Source of the DNA: Planctomycetota bacterium
GTDB taxonomy: Bacteria > Planctomycetota > Phycisphaerae > UBA1845 > UTPLA1
Direction of reading: 5' to 3'
Assembly (NCBI GenBank): GCA_003576905.1
Contig: QEVG01000006.1
Location: forward strand, 1-64,000
DNA: 64,000 bases
The position numbers and the translations under genes were made by a program. This document shows, one piece after another, positions 25,515 to 33,935 of the stretch. How positions within the stretch are numbered: position 1 is the first letter of the stretch; each line of letters begins with the position of its first letter. The notes under the pieces were generated by a model. That model searched no databases, had not been told where the DNA came from, and saw only the letters and a list, made by a program, of their open reading frames with translations.

Positions 25515-26390
25515 TTACGACGTCGATTTCTCGCAGGCGCGAAGGGTGTTCTCAAGCAGCATGGAAACCGTGACCGGCCCGACACCGCCCGGCACCGGCG
25601 AAATCGCCGAAGCGAGGGGCAATACCTCGTCGAATCGAACATCGCCGACGGTGCGCGTAACTTCCTTGCCGTTGGCGTCGATCAGGGTCACGCGGTGCGT
25701 GCCGACGTCAATCACCACGGTCCCGGGGGCGACGTGCTCCGCGCCGATCAGCCCGGCGACACCCGCCGCAACCATGAGAATCTCGGCGCTGCGTGTATGT
25801 TCGGCGAGGCCGCGCGTGCGCGTGTGACACTGGGTCACGGTCGCATTGGCGGCGAGCAGAAGCATCGCCAGGGGCTTGCCGACGATGACACTTCGACCGA
25901 CGACCACCGTATCTCGCCCGGCAATGTCCGGCACAACGCTGCGCAGGCACTCCACCGCCGCCGCGGCCGTACACGGAGCGAGCGCGTCGCGCCCCATCGC
26001 CAAAAGGCCGAGATTCGTCGCGCCGACACCTTCGACATCCTTGGCCGGGGCGATTCTCTGTTGGAGCTCAAATCCGTCGAGGCCGCGCGGCATCGGCATG
26101 TGCGGCATGATCCCGTGCACGGACGTATCGCGGTTCAGTCTTTCGATCGCCTCGGCGGCCTCGGCCTGGGTCGTGCCGGTGGGCAGGCGAACGAGTGCGA
26201 ATTCGATTCCTGCTTCCTTCGCGTGCTTCTCCTGGGACCGAGCGTAGCTTGCCGCCGCCTGGTCGTCTCCAATCAGAATCGCCACCAGCGAGGGGGGACG
26301 GCCCTTCTCCCTCAATTCCATCGCGCGCGCGCCGATTCGCTCCTTCATGGAGGCTGCGATCGCCTTGCCGTCGATGACCCGTGCCGCCAC
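25515..26390 (-). CDS. folD: FolD-family methylenetetrahydrofolate dehydrogenase, altered cyclohydrolase site
   Basis: A 291-residue FolD. The family enzyme oxidises 5,10-methylene-THF and hydrolyses 5,10-methenyl-THF. The NADP-binding part is normal: 'VVVGRSVIVGKPLAMLLLAANATVTQCHTRT', 'VAAGVAGLIGAEHV', 'VVIDVGTHR', 'VRFDEV' and 'PVPGGVGPVTVSMLLENT'. The substrate site is not. The catalytic Lys four residues after the conserved Tyr is Gln (Y49-A-R-S-Q53), and the usual V-Q-L-P-L-P is P-H-M-P-M-P (Gln to H97). Asp105 is kept. Loss of that Lys is known to abolish cyclohydrolase but not all dehydrogenase activity in the human enzyme. GTG 26390 has GAGG eight bases upstream. Confidence 0.9.
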   Translation of the reverse strand: MAARVIDGKAIAASMKERIGARAMELREKGRPPSLVAILIGDDQAAASYARSQEKHAKEAGIEFALVRLPTGTTQAEAAEAIERLNRDTSVHGIMPHMPMPRGLDGFELQQRIAPAKDVEGVGATNLGLLAMGRDALAPCTAAAAVECLRSVVPDIAGRDTVVVGRSVIVGKPLAMLLLAANATVTQCHTRTRGLAEHTRSAEILMVAAGVAGLIGAEHVAPGTVVIDVGTHRVTLIDANGKEVTRTVGDVRFDEVLPLASAISPVPGGVGPVTVSMLLENTLRACEKSTS

Positions 26391-26453
26391 GTCTCTTACC
26401 TCAGATCGACGAGCGAAGTATACCGCCCGCGCGTGATCGAGCACACCCTGTCG

Positions 26454-27605
26454 CTATCTGTTTCGCGAAAGGCGCTGAATGTAGGCACGCCACCGCTTCT
26501 CAAACGCGTCGTCGATGGGCCCGAAGGCCCGCTCAAAAATCGCCACGTCATCCATGCCGGCCTCCAGTTCTTCGTCGTTCGGGCTTGCCAGCGTCGCCAT
26601 GTACCAACTGAAGTCTGTGGGGTGCTTTTCAATCAGGTAGTACACCAGGCCCCACGCCGCCGCATAGACTTCGGCCGATTCTGCCGACGCGGATGAAAGA
26701 AGCTCCGCATCGGTCACGAGTCTGCGCAGCGACATTTCTTCGGCGCCCCACCGAATCAAGAGAAAATCTGCCAGCCGGTGCTCATTCAGCGCGCCGGGCG
26801 TCTCGAACTGGGTCGCCAGTCCCTCCTGAAGCCACCGCCTGCGTTTCATTTCGTGCCGCTGGAGCCCGATATGAAAGAGAACCTGGTGCGCCAGCTCGTG
26901 CCGGAACACCGTCTGGTTGATTTGCATCTCGATTTCGTCCAGGCGTTGTGCCATGTCGGCGATGGCCCGCATGCGGTCGCGCAGGCGCGCATCCATCGCC
27001 TTATCCGTGTCAAGCTCCTGGCCCGCCTCACGCCCCAGCCGCTCCCGCGCCGACTCAATGTCCGCCCGTTTCTTCCGCATGAGCGATGAATTCGCGTAGT
27101 TGAACATGATGCACCGGCCGGTGTGCTGGTCGAAAAAGCCGGGCACCCATTCGCTGGCGCGAAATCCCGTCCGCTCGGCGTATTTTTCGTAGGATTCCCA
27201 CGCATCGAAGAAAAGGACGATCATCTTTTTTTTTGCCGGCTTCGTCGGAAGCTTCATTCGCTTCGCGAAGGATTCCACGTCCGCAAAGGTGGACTCCGCC
27301 AGCCGGCGCAGGGGAAGGACGCGATCCGGAGCCGCATCGGAAACAATCGAAAAGTGCGCGCTTTGCTCGGCGCTGAAGGCGGACCCCAACTCCTGAAGCA
27401 TCTGCCTCGTCTCGTCCGTGGCGGGATCAATAGACGGCGTTCGCACGACCGGTTCACCCGGCTGCGCGACAATCACGGCGGCAGGAAGGGTTTGAATGAT
27501 AAACTCGGCGATCAGGAATCGGGCGATTCCCTGTCGAACCCCAGAGGCAATCCGTCCGGGCGCGCCCGGCGCGCGTTCAACCGCTCTGGGCTTCAAGAAG
27601 CTCAT
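26454..27605 (-). CDS. secreted DUF1570-like putative metallopeptidase
   Basis: A 383-residue protein with a hydrophobic N-terminal segment (ARFLIAEFIIQTLPAAVIVAQ) suggesting export. The core has a zinc-type motif 'FRHELAHQVLFHIG' (HExxH) followed about 25 residues later by 'RRWLQEGLATQFE', whose Glu could be the third ligand, the arrangement of MA-clan gluzincins and of DUF1570 proteins. 'MIVLFFDAWESYEKYAERTG' and 'GFFDQHTGRCIMFNY' upstream also fit DUF1570. Peptidase activity is an inference. The ATG at 27605 lies inside the 3' end of the isomerase gene (29-base overlap); the exact start is unsure. Confidence 0.75.
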   Translation of the reverse strand: MSFLKPRAVERAPGAPGRIASGVRQGIARFLIAEFIIQTLPAAVIVAQPGEPVVRTPSIDPATDETRQMLQELGSAFSAEQSAHFSIVSDAAPDRVLPLRRLAESTFADVESFAKRMKLPTKPAKKKMIVLFFDAWESYEKYAERTGFRASEWVPGFFDQHTGRCIMFNYANSSLMRKKRADIESARERLGREAGQELDTDKAMDARLRDRMRAIADMAQRLDEIEMQINQTVFRHELAHQVLFHIGLQRHEMKRRRWLQEGLATQFETPGALNEHRLADFLLIRWGAEEMSLRRLVTDAELLSSASAESAEVYAAAWGLVYYLIEKHPTDFSWYMATLASPNDEELEAGMDDVAIFERAFGPIDDAFEKRWRAYIQRLSRNR

Positions 27606-28494
27606 AGCCCTGCCGGGGGGCATACTTGTCGCCCTTATAGGCCGACATCGGAATCGGCTTTTCGTCGATAAGACCCTTCAGGTACTTCGCCGCCGCCGGC
27701 AAGGATCGATCCGCGTCGGCGAGGCCCGGTGTCCACAGCTTCGGCCAGTCAAAGACAAGGAACCCGCGGTACCCGATTCCCTTGAGGAGCTGCACCAGCC
27801 GCGGCAACTCGACGTTTCCCTGTCCCGGCAGTACGTGGCTGTCAAACGCTCGGCCCTCGAACTTCGCATCGGCGATTTTCACAAGCCCGACCCGCGCGCC
27901 CAGACGCGGAATGGAAGTCGTCGGTCGCTCGCAGCGCGTCCGTGCCGCCATGGGATTCCAGCAGCACTTGACCGCCGGGCTGTTGGCCGCGTCGACCAGG
28001 TACCACATGGCCGCGCTGTCGGTGAAGTCTCCGCTGTTTTCAATAAGCAGCGTGACCCGGTGCGCCGCGGCATGATCCGCCAGCGCGGCGATCGCCCGGG
28101 CGATGCGCCCGAGCACGACTTCCCGCCGCTCGTGCCCGAGGATCCAGATCGGATGCCGCGGAAGCTCCGCGCCAAACACGCGCACAAACGGGCAGCCCAG
28201 CTTGCCGGCCAGCTCGATATATTCGCGCACCTGCTGCTGATTCTCGGCGACTTCTTTAAGATCGCGCATGTGGAATGCGTTGGACGTCGCGAGGCAAACC
28301 AGCTCCACGCCGGCGTCACGCATCAGCTTGCCCACCTTGCCCGGATTCGACGCCAGTTGCGGCGCGAGCGGAAGGTACATCTGTCCTTCAAGTCCGCGCA
28401 GCTCGATACCCTGGTACCCGTACTCGCGGGCCTTCTCCACCATCGTGACAAGGTCCCATGCCGGGCACGCCACACTGCTGTAGGCCAGTTTCAT
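27577..28494 (-). CDS. sugar phosphate isomerase/epimerase family protein
   Basis: A 305-residue xylose-isomerase-like TIM barrel. It has 'YGYQGIELRGLEG', 'AGVELVCLATSNAFH', 'LGCPFVRVFGAELP', 'HRVTLLIENSGDFTDSAAM', 'VGLVKIADAKFEG', 'GQGNVELPRLVQLLKGIGYRGFLVFDWPKL' and a late Trp-rich end. Metal ligands are expected at Glu in 'LLIEN' and at the later Asp/His/Glu positions; the last is 'FDW' where Glu is common, so activity should not be assumed. The substrate is unknown. AGGAG lies six bases before the ATG. The next gene downstream overlaps it. Confidence 0.8.
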   Translation of the reverse strand: MKLAYSSVACPAWDLVTMVEKAREYGYQGIELRGLEGQMYLPLAPQLASNPGKVGKLMRDAGVELVCLATSNAFHMRDLKEVAENQQQVREYIELAGKLGCPFVRVFGAELPRHPIWILGHERREVVLGRIARAIAALADHAAAHRVTLLIENSGDFTDSAAMWYLVDAANSPAVKCCWNPMAARTRCERPTTSIPRLGARVGLVKIADAKFEGRAFDSHVLPGQGNVELPRLVQLLKGIGYRGFLVFDWPKLWTPGLADADRSLPAAAKYLKGLIDEKPIPMSAYKGDKYAPRQGYELLEAQSG

Positions 28495-28626
28495 TCAACG
28501 CTCCTGAAGCAAGATCCGTCCGGCCATTCGGTCCGGGGCCGTAGGCTCCCCTGCGAACGGCCGACGGGGGCCACACCTTAGGGCCAACAGCCAGACCCGT
28601 CAAAGCCCGGCTTTCCGTCCATGCGA

Positions 28627-29211
28627 TCAGGCCTCATCGCGCGGCATATCCCGCTCACGGCGCGTCGCGAGCCGCTCCTCTACCACCTGGAGGAACTCTT
28701 CGAGGTCTTCGACGGTCTGAAACCCGCTGATGCTCCGCACCGTCCCGTCGATCGCATAAACAGCCGCGTAGTCCATGCGCTGCCGGGCCGCGGCGACGTG
28801 CTCCCACGGTATGGAAAGTGTTTTCACGCCGTATTGAAAGACGATCCCCTCGGCGCTGGTGGCCACGTACCGCCGCCGCGACATTTCCCGATACAGAAGA
28901 ACCAGGCAACCGCCATAGGCGGCGACGATTCCCAGGAGGAGCACCATGCGAAAGGTCGGTTCGCCGGCGAGGATACCCGTACTTTGCAACAGACTGACGG
29001 CAGCGTACGCGACGGCCGCCCCGCCGATTACAAGTATCCACCAGAAGAGCGACCGCCACTCCTGTCGGCAGTGCCAGACGCGCGTATCCTCGTCGTAGCC
29101 CAGACCGCATTCCGGGCAACGGCCGCGCTCCGGCAGCCCCGCCCATTTGTATTCACAACGAGGACATGATCGGTCATCAGAAGACTGGTTCGGCCCGTCC
29201 ATGATCGACAT
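28627..29211 (-). CDS. zinc-ribbon membrane protein with PH-like domain
   Basis: About 194 residues. A two-knuckle zinc ribbon (CPRCEYKWAGLPERGRCPECG) opens the protein. Two transmembrane helices follow (LFWWILVIGGAAVAYAAVSLL and VLLLGIVAAYGGCLVLLY). A C-terminal PH-like domain ends it, of which 'YVATSAEGIVFQYGVKTLSIPWEHVAAARQ' is the typical opening. The function is unknown; planctomycetes have many such proteins. The start is ambiguous: ATG 29211 gives the zinc ribbon near the N-terminus, while ATG 29250 has an AGGG upstream and would add 13 residues. Confidence 0.7.
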   Translation of the reverse strand: MSIMDGPNQSSDDRSCPRCEYKWAGLPERGRCPECGLGYDEDTRVWHCRQEWRSLFWWILVIGGAAVAYAAVSLLQSTGILAGEPTFRMVLLLGIVAAYGGCLVLLYREMSRRRYVATSAEGIVFQYGVKTLSIPWEHVAAARQRMDYAAVYAIDGTVRSISGFQTVEDLEEFLQVVEERLATRRERDMPRDEA

Positions 29212-29314
29212 GAATACCCGATGCGGCCTCTTCTCCGGGGCGCCTCTCATGCCGACCCTGATAAAGAACCACCGCCGTTCCACTTCCGGTGAAATCAACT
29301 TGCAGGTCGCGCCG

Positions 29315-29491
29315 TCACTTCAGGGTGGCCAGCTTCTCCTGAAGCGATTTCAGGCGCGCCTTCTCGTCCTTGAGCTGGTCATGATAGTCGGGCGTCCGTG
29401 TGTGGTGAATCTCGGGTCCCAGCTCCCCGATTCGATCCCGAATCAGATGCCGAATCAGGGTCACCTCTTCTTTGCTAAGTTCCAGTTTCAT
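29315..29491 (-). CDS. small coiled-coil protein
   Basis: A 58-residue acidic/basic helical protein, 'MKLELSKEEVTLIRHLI' at the start and 'DEKARLKSLQEKLATL' at the end, with heptad-like Leu spacing in both halves. GGAG lies eight bases before the ATG, and the composition is protein-like, unlike the upstream extension of the frame. The family is unknown. It lies between the zinc-ribbon gene downstream and the divergent ricT gene. Confidence 0.65.
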   Translation of the reverse strand: MKLELSKEEVTLIRHLIRDRIGELGPEIHHTRTPDYHDQLKDEKARLKSLQEKLATLK

Positions 29492-29695
29492 GGCGAAACT
29501 CCGGGCCTCTCGGGCCGCCTGCGGCGGGCGTACAGGCCTCTTCCGGGAGCCGCCGACTCCCGAATCCGCGAAGCCACGCCCGTTATTTAATCCGCAATTA
29601 ACGTGCCATGACTCCTGTCCCCGGACGCGGCGCGCACTTAGTCTGTCGCACACGCCCCGGGCCGGCCTGCGGGGCCTCCTGGGTCGCAAGTCGTC

Positions 29696-29724
29696 TGTTC
29701 ACCGATAATAAGGGTGGTTATAAT
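29696..29724 (+). promoter_or_regulatory. probable ricT promoter
   Basis: Consensus TATAAT at 29719-29724 with a poor -35 (TGTTCA, 29696-29701) 17 bases upstream. The start would be near 29731, leaving a leader of about 95 bases. Nothing else is seen in the 29492-29826 gap. Confidence 0.45.
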
Positions 29725-29826
29725 CTGCGGAGTGAGGCCGGAGGGCCGGACGCCGCCGGCGCGATAAACTCTCGGGAGCGATCGCCCTGCCAGGGTAGGT
29801 CCACCCGTCTTACATAAGGGTGACCC

Positions 29827-31197
29827 ATGGTCGCCAACCTGACCGTTCTGAACAATTCGTCCGCGCTGAAAGGCTCTCCCAGCTTCAACCCCAACGGCTG
29901 TAACCCCAACGCCAAGTGCGGCAACGGGCTTGAAAAAATCTATCCCACCTGCGCGGTCCGTTACGGCTACATGAACTACATCGGTGAGTTCCGGTATGCC
30001 CCCGGCATGCTCTTCGGGTGCGGAGCGAAGGTCGTAATCCAGACAGCAAGAGGTATCGAGATCGGACAGCAGGTCAGTCTGACGTGCACCGGGTGCGACA
30101 AGTCGGTCAGGCGCCAGAGCATGCTGGATTACGTCAAGAACAGCGGTCCGGACTTCTACCGCCTGAAGTCTGGCCGCATCCTGCGCGAAGCCACGCCCCA
30201 GGATATCGAGGAACAGAAACACCTCGACGACGGCGTCAAAGAAAAAATGCATCGCGCCCGGGAGCTGTCCCGAGAGATGAACCTGGAGATGAAATTCGTC
30301 GCCTGCGAACACCTCCTCGGCGGCGAGCGGATCATCTTTCATTTCATGGCCGAGGGCCGTATTGACTTCCGGGAGTTCGTACGGACCCTGGCCCACGAAT
30401 ACCACACACGCATCGAGATGCACCAGGTCGGAGCGCGCGACGAGGCCCGACTGGTCGCCGATTATGAAATCTGCGGCCGGGAGTGCTGCTGCAAGTCCTT
30501 CCTGAAGACTCTTCGCCCGGTCACCATGCGAATGGCCAAATTGCAGAAGGCCACACTGGATCCGTCAAAGGTCTCGGGGCGCTGCGGGCGACTGCGTTGC
30601 TGCCTTCGCTACGAGCACGAGGGTTACGAAGAACTCGACAAGAAGCTCCCCAAGATCGGCAATCGCGTTCGGACGGACCGCGGGGTGGGGTCCGTGAAGG
30701 ATCGACAGATCCTGACGCAGCTCGTCACGATTCAATACGACGCGGACGACACGATCGAAACCGTGGGGATCGAGGACGTCCTCGAACGCAACCTGGCCCA
30801 GCGCGACCCTTCGCAGATTCGCCCGCCCGAGGGCCGGTCCGATCGTCCTCCCGATCGCAGGGAGCGTCGCCGACCCGAGCCCCGGCGAGACGAACGAGAA
30901 CGGGCCCCCGCGGAGGCTGTCGATACTCATGAAAAAAGCGAGCCGCCCACGGAATCTTTCGACGCCGGCATTGAAGATTCGTCGGGCGGCGAAGGACAAA
31001 GTGTTCCGCCGGAGTCCGCCGAGCGACCCGCCCGCGCCGAGAACATGTCGGAGGAGCAGTTTGGCGGCCGCCGCCGAAGGGGCAGACGCCGAGGGCGCCG
31101 CGGCCGGCGCGGACCGTTCGGCGGCCCGCCGGGCGGCGACGGCAGTTCGGGCGGAGACCCGGAACCGGGCGGACCACCGCCGCCGGCCGGCCCCTGA
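29827..31197 (+). CDS. ricT: RicT/PSP1-domain protein with basic disordered tail
   Basis: The first 260 or so residues are a PSP1/RicT (YaaT) protein: 'VVIQTARGIEIGQQV' near the start, 'HRARELSREMNLEMKFVACEHLLGGERIIFHFMAEGRIDFREFVRTLAHEY', then the Cys-rich 'ICGRECCCKSFL' and 'KVSGRCGRLRCCLRYEHEGYEEL'. In Bacillus RicT binds [4Fe-4S] clusters with RicA and RicF and tunes RNase Y and development. Here an extra N-terminal Cys set (CNPNAKCGNG) occurs. The last 180 residues are low-complexity: a charged Arg/Glu region, then a basic run rich in Arg-Arg-Gly, ending Gly/Pro. AGGGTG precedes the ATG. Confidence 0.9.
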   Translation: MVANLTVLNNSSALKGSPSFNPNGCNPNAKCGNGLEKIYPTCAVRYGYMNYIGEFRYAPGMLFGCGAKVVIQTARGIEIGQQVSLTCTGCDKSVRRQSMLDYVKNSGPDFYRLKSGRILREATPQDIEEQKHLDDGVKEKMHRARELSREMNLEMKFVACEHLLGGERIIFHFMAEGRIDFREFVRTLAHEYHTRIEMHQVGARDEARLVADYEICGRECCCKSFLKTLRPVTMRMAKLQKATLDPSKVSGRCGRLRCCLRYEHEGYEELDKKLPKIGNRVRTDRGVGSVKDRQILTQLVTIQYDADDTIETVGIEDVLERNLAQRDPSQIRPPEGRSDRPPDRRERRRPEPRRDERERAPAEAVDTHEKSEPPTESFDAGIEDSSGGEGQSVPPESAERPARAENMSEEQFGGRRRRGRRRGRRGRRGPFGGPPGGDGSSGGDPEPGGPPPPAGP

Positions 31198-31319
31198 ATA
31201 AACCGCGAGGCGCCGGACGCCCGATGAAAGACGAATATCATTTGGCAATCGGTTTGGTTTGGCGAGGGACCCGACTACAATAAACACGACGTTCGATGCC
31301 TCACGAAAAAGAAATCACC

Positions 31320-31901
31320 ATGTTTGAAACGGGAAGGAACCTCGGTGGCTACAGGCCCGAGGCCTACGATTTCCTTCGCGAAGGTCTCGACTACGCCGTC
31401 CACAAGACGCATGGGCCCCGTGCCCGGACGGTTCGCAAAATCGTCGATTGGCTTCATGCGCATCAGTCCGACCTGGCCGATCTTCCGCAGCTGCTGGCCC
31501 GCGGGGACATCCCCGGCTTCCTCATGAAGTTCATCGAAGAGATCGGGGGCCTTGAGGAGGCGGCCGAATTCATGAATCTCCACGTGGACGGCGAGGAACT
31601 TTGCTGGGCCCTTCGCGATCTGGCTCAGGAGCGCTGGGGCCTGCTGGCGCCCGTCGTACTCCGCCATTGGGGCATTCGCTCGACCCGGGATTTTGGCCGC
31701 ATGGTCTTCACGCTGATCGAACAGGGAATGCTCTCAAAACAGCCCCACGACGAGCTTTCCGATTTCGACGGCGTGTACGACTTTAAGGATGCGTTTGATC
31801 GGTGCTTCGTCATCGACCTTTCCGCCCGCGAGCAGAAGACCGAAGAAGAGTGCGCCGCCGATGACGAGGTGGACGAACCCGACGAGGTAGATGATGACTA
31901 A
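31320..31901 (+). CDS. TIGR04138/Minf_1886-family protein
   Basis: About 193 residues. The C-terminal two-thirds show the family pattern restricted to Planctomycetes and Verrucomicrobia: 'YRPEAYDFLREGLDYAVHKT' near the start, 'DGEELCWALRDLAQERWGLLAPVVLRHWGIRSTRDFGRMVFTLIEQGMLSK' and 'DFDGVYDFKDAF'. The middle has an insert of about 45 residues ('KIVDWLHAHQSDLADLPQLLARGDIPGFLM') that I do not recall from the family. It ends in an acidic tail. The function is unknown. The start may be ATG 31296; a -10-like TACAAT at 31276-31281 fits either. A small membrane protein gene overlaps its 3' end. Confidence 0.82.
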   Translation: MFETGRNLGGYRPEAYDFLREGLDYAVHKTHGPRARTVRKIVDWLHAHQSDLADLPQLLARGDIPGFLMKFIEEIGGLEEAAEFMNLHVDGEELCWALRDLAQERWGLLAPVVLRHWGIRSTRDFGRMVFTLIEQGMLSKQPHDELSDFDGVYDFKDAFDRCFVIDLSAREQKTEEECAADDEVDEPDEVDDD

Positions 31902-32067
31902 TCGCGCGGCCGAGGCCATGGAGGTGCCTCAGGACATGGCATGGGAGAAGGAGCTCGCCCCGCGCGTCACGCGCGGCCAGATCGTCCTCGCCGCCCTCGC
32001 CTATGCTGTCTGGACAATCTTCCTGGCCTATCTTGCGATCGATCGATGGTTCGGCGGCCTTCAATAA
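31891..32067 (+). CDS. small single-pass membrane protein
   Basis: A 58-residue protein. A charged, amphipathic first half ('RAAEAMEVPQDMAWEKELAPRVTRGQ') precedes one transmembrane helix, 'IVLAALAYAVWTIFLAYLAI', and a short 'DRWFGGLQ' end. The ATG at 31891 overlaps the 3' end of the TIGR04138 gene by 11 bases, which points to translational coupling. The next gene starts four bases after its stop. The family is unknown. Confidence 0.72.
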   Translation: MMTNRAAEAMEVPQDMAWEKELAPRVTRGQIVLAALAYAVWTIFLAYLAIDRWFGGLQ

Positions 32068-32070
32068 CAC

Positions 32071-33903
32071 ATGCCGGTCGAGACGACTTCAGCCTCGCAG
32101 CCCCCGTTTCTTGAGGAGAATCTGCTCGCGCTGGAATCAGTGAATCCCGCCGCCGCGCGGATGATTCGCCGGGCCGCGCCGCCCGATTCCTCTGTGCCCG
32201 TACGTGGCCGAGACGGAGTCGCCACCTATTCATGGACGGAGCCCGGCGGCTTGCTCCGCTGGCTCGGCAGGTCCTCCATGCCGAGCGTCAGTGCCCCGGC
32301 ACTGATCGACGCCTTTCAGCCCGGCGAGGCGGGAATCCTGCTCTATTCGATGGGCCACGGCGGTGAGATTGCCCTGCTGCTCGACCGAATCGAACCCTTC
32401 CAGGCAATCATGGTCGTCGAGCCGGCCGCCTGGAAGGCCGGGCTGGCCCTTCGTCTGCGCGACTTCAGCGAGGCCCTCCGCCTGCGTCGGCTCCTCGTTT
32501 TCGCCGGAGATACGGCATGGGACGCCCTCGGCGAATTCCTGCTCGAAAACCCCGGATTTCTCGAACCACAGCGCGTTCTCGCCTGGCCGTGGTTCGAGCC
32601 TGAGACGATCAGCGACATTTCAGCCCAGGTCTCGGCAATAAACCAGAAGGTAAACCAGCGCCGCGCGGAATTTCGGTCTTCTCGCAAGAGCGCACAACGG
32701 GCGGATGGGGTGGCGTCCGCCGATACGACGGCGCTGCGACTGGCAATCGTCGCCCCAACGCCCACAACGCGCGTTCGGCGGCTTTCGCACGTCTTGTGCG
32801 CGGCAGCATCGTCAATGGAAGGCCATGCGCTTCGGCTGGTTCGCGATGATCCGTCGTGTGCCCACCCGTGGAGCATTGAGGACGCGCTGGCGCGCTTTCG
32901 ACCGTCGCTCACGCTCTACATCGACGCCGGAAACGACGCTCCGCCGCGATGCCCCATCAGCGTCGCCGGGCTGACCACACATGGCCCGGTGTGCGTTCTT
33001 TCCAGGTCGGGCACGGTTGCCGAAGAAGGCTCCGCCCTGCTGAGTGCCGGTGCCTGGCTCGCAGTACCCGGCGAAAAAGCGAGCGCCGCCGCCCTGGCTG
33101 CGGGCGCTGCGTCAGAGCGGATGCTCGTCGTCCCCCCTGCGGCGCTGCCGATCCCGCGGGCAGCTTGCCGATCCACCGACGGACGACTGGCGGTCTATGC
33201 GGACGGCGCCTGCGCATCGGCGCAGGCCGCCGGGCTTCACCTGGCGACGCATCTGCGAATCTGGAGCGTGGCGGAGGAGATCATACGCGAAACCGTGGAC
33301 ACCTGCCGCCCTGACTCCTCGCTTGAAATCGTGCAGAAGGCGGAAGCGCGGTTGAAAATCCGCCTGGAAAGCGTCGAAGTCCGCGCCGGGATCGCCGAAC
33401 GCGTTCGAATGCGACTTGTGCCGCGAATCGTCTGCGAGTCGTACCTGGTCGCCCTGGTCGAGGCCGGCCTTCGGTTCGATCTGTACGGCCAGGGATGGCG
33501 CGACCACCCGCGATTCGCCACCCATTATCGGGGCGAGTGGCCGCCGCCGGAGCAACTCGGGGAGACGCTGCCCGACTACTCGGCGCTCGTTTACATTGGA
33601 CCCGGCGAGCCGGACGCGGCCGATGACTTCACAAGCCCGCTGCTCGACGCCCTTGCCGCCGGCCTTGTCTCGTTCGTTCGCGGCACGCCGCAGCCGACGC
33701 GCGCGAACGAAGCGGACGCCGCCGTGGAGCCGGCCCTTCATGCGGAACAATTCAACTCCCGGCGAGAGCTTATTTCCCGCGTCCGATCGTATCTCTCTGC
33801 GCCGGAGGCTCACCGCGCCCGTGCGAAGGCGCTTGCGGAGCGGATTCAGTGTCAGCATACCTGGCATCATCGGCTGAGGGCAATCATGGCCTCCTGCCGC
33901 TGA
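32071..33903 (+). CDS. large glycosyltransferase-like protein (CgeB-type C-terminus)
   Basis: A 610-residue protein. The first 180 residues have 'GILLYSMGHGGEIALLLDRIEPFQAIMVVEPAAWKAGLALRLRD', a Rossmann-like pattern resembling the DUF115/Maf flagellin glycosyltransferase N-terminal region. The middle ('LRLAIVAPTPTTRVRRLSHVLCAAASSM') starts a second nucleotide-binding domain. The end, 'LRFDLYGQGWRDHPRFATHYRGEWPPPEQLGETLPDYSALVYIG' and 'SPLLDALAAGLVSFVR', fits CgeB/YkvP-type GT-B enzymes. Transfer of a sugar to protein or surface glycan is an inference. Start ATG 32071 follows the small membrane protein by three bases. Two GT2 genes lie convergent to it. Confidence 0.65.
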   Translation: MPVETTSASQPPFLEENLLALESVNPAAARMIRRAAPPDSSVPVRGRDGVATYSWTEPGGLLRWLGRSSMPSVSAPALIDAFQPGEAGILLYSMGHGGEIALLLDRIEPFQAIMVVEPAAWKAGLALRLRDFSEALRLRRLLVFAGDTAWDALGEFLLENPGFLEPQRVLAWPWFEPETISDISAQVSAINQKVNQRRAEFRSSRKSAQRADGVASADTTALRLAIVAPTPTTRVRRLSHVLCAAASSMEGHALRLVRDDPSCAHPWSIEDALARFRPSLTLYIDAGNDAPPRCPISVAGLTTHGPVCVLSRSGTVAEEGSALLSAGAWLAVPGEKASAAALAAGAASERMLVVPPAALPIPRAACRSTDGRLAVYADGACASAQAAGLHLATHLRIWSVAEEIIRETVDTCRPDSSLEIVQKAEARLKIRLESVEVRAGIAERVRMRLVPRIVCESYLVALVEAGLRFDLYGQGWRDHPRFATHYRGEWPPPEQLGETLPDYSALVYIGPGEPDAADDFTSPLLDALAAGLVSFVRGTPQPTRANEADAAVEPALHAEQFNSRRELISRVRSYLSAPEAHRARAKALAERIQCQHTWHHRLRAIMASCR

Positions 33904-33935
33904 TACCGCGTCGCCCGCGGCTTCGCACTTTCGAC

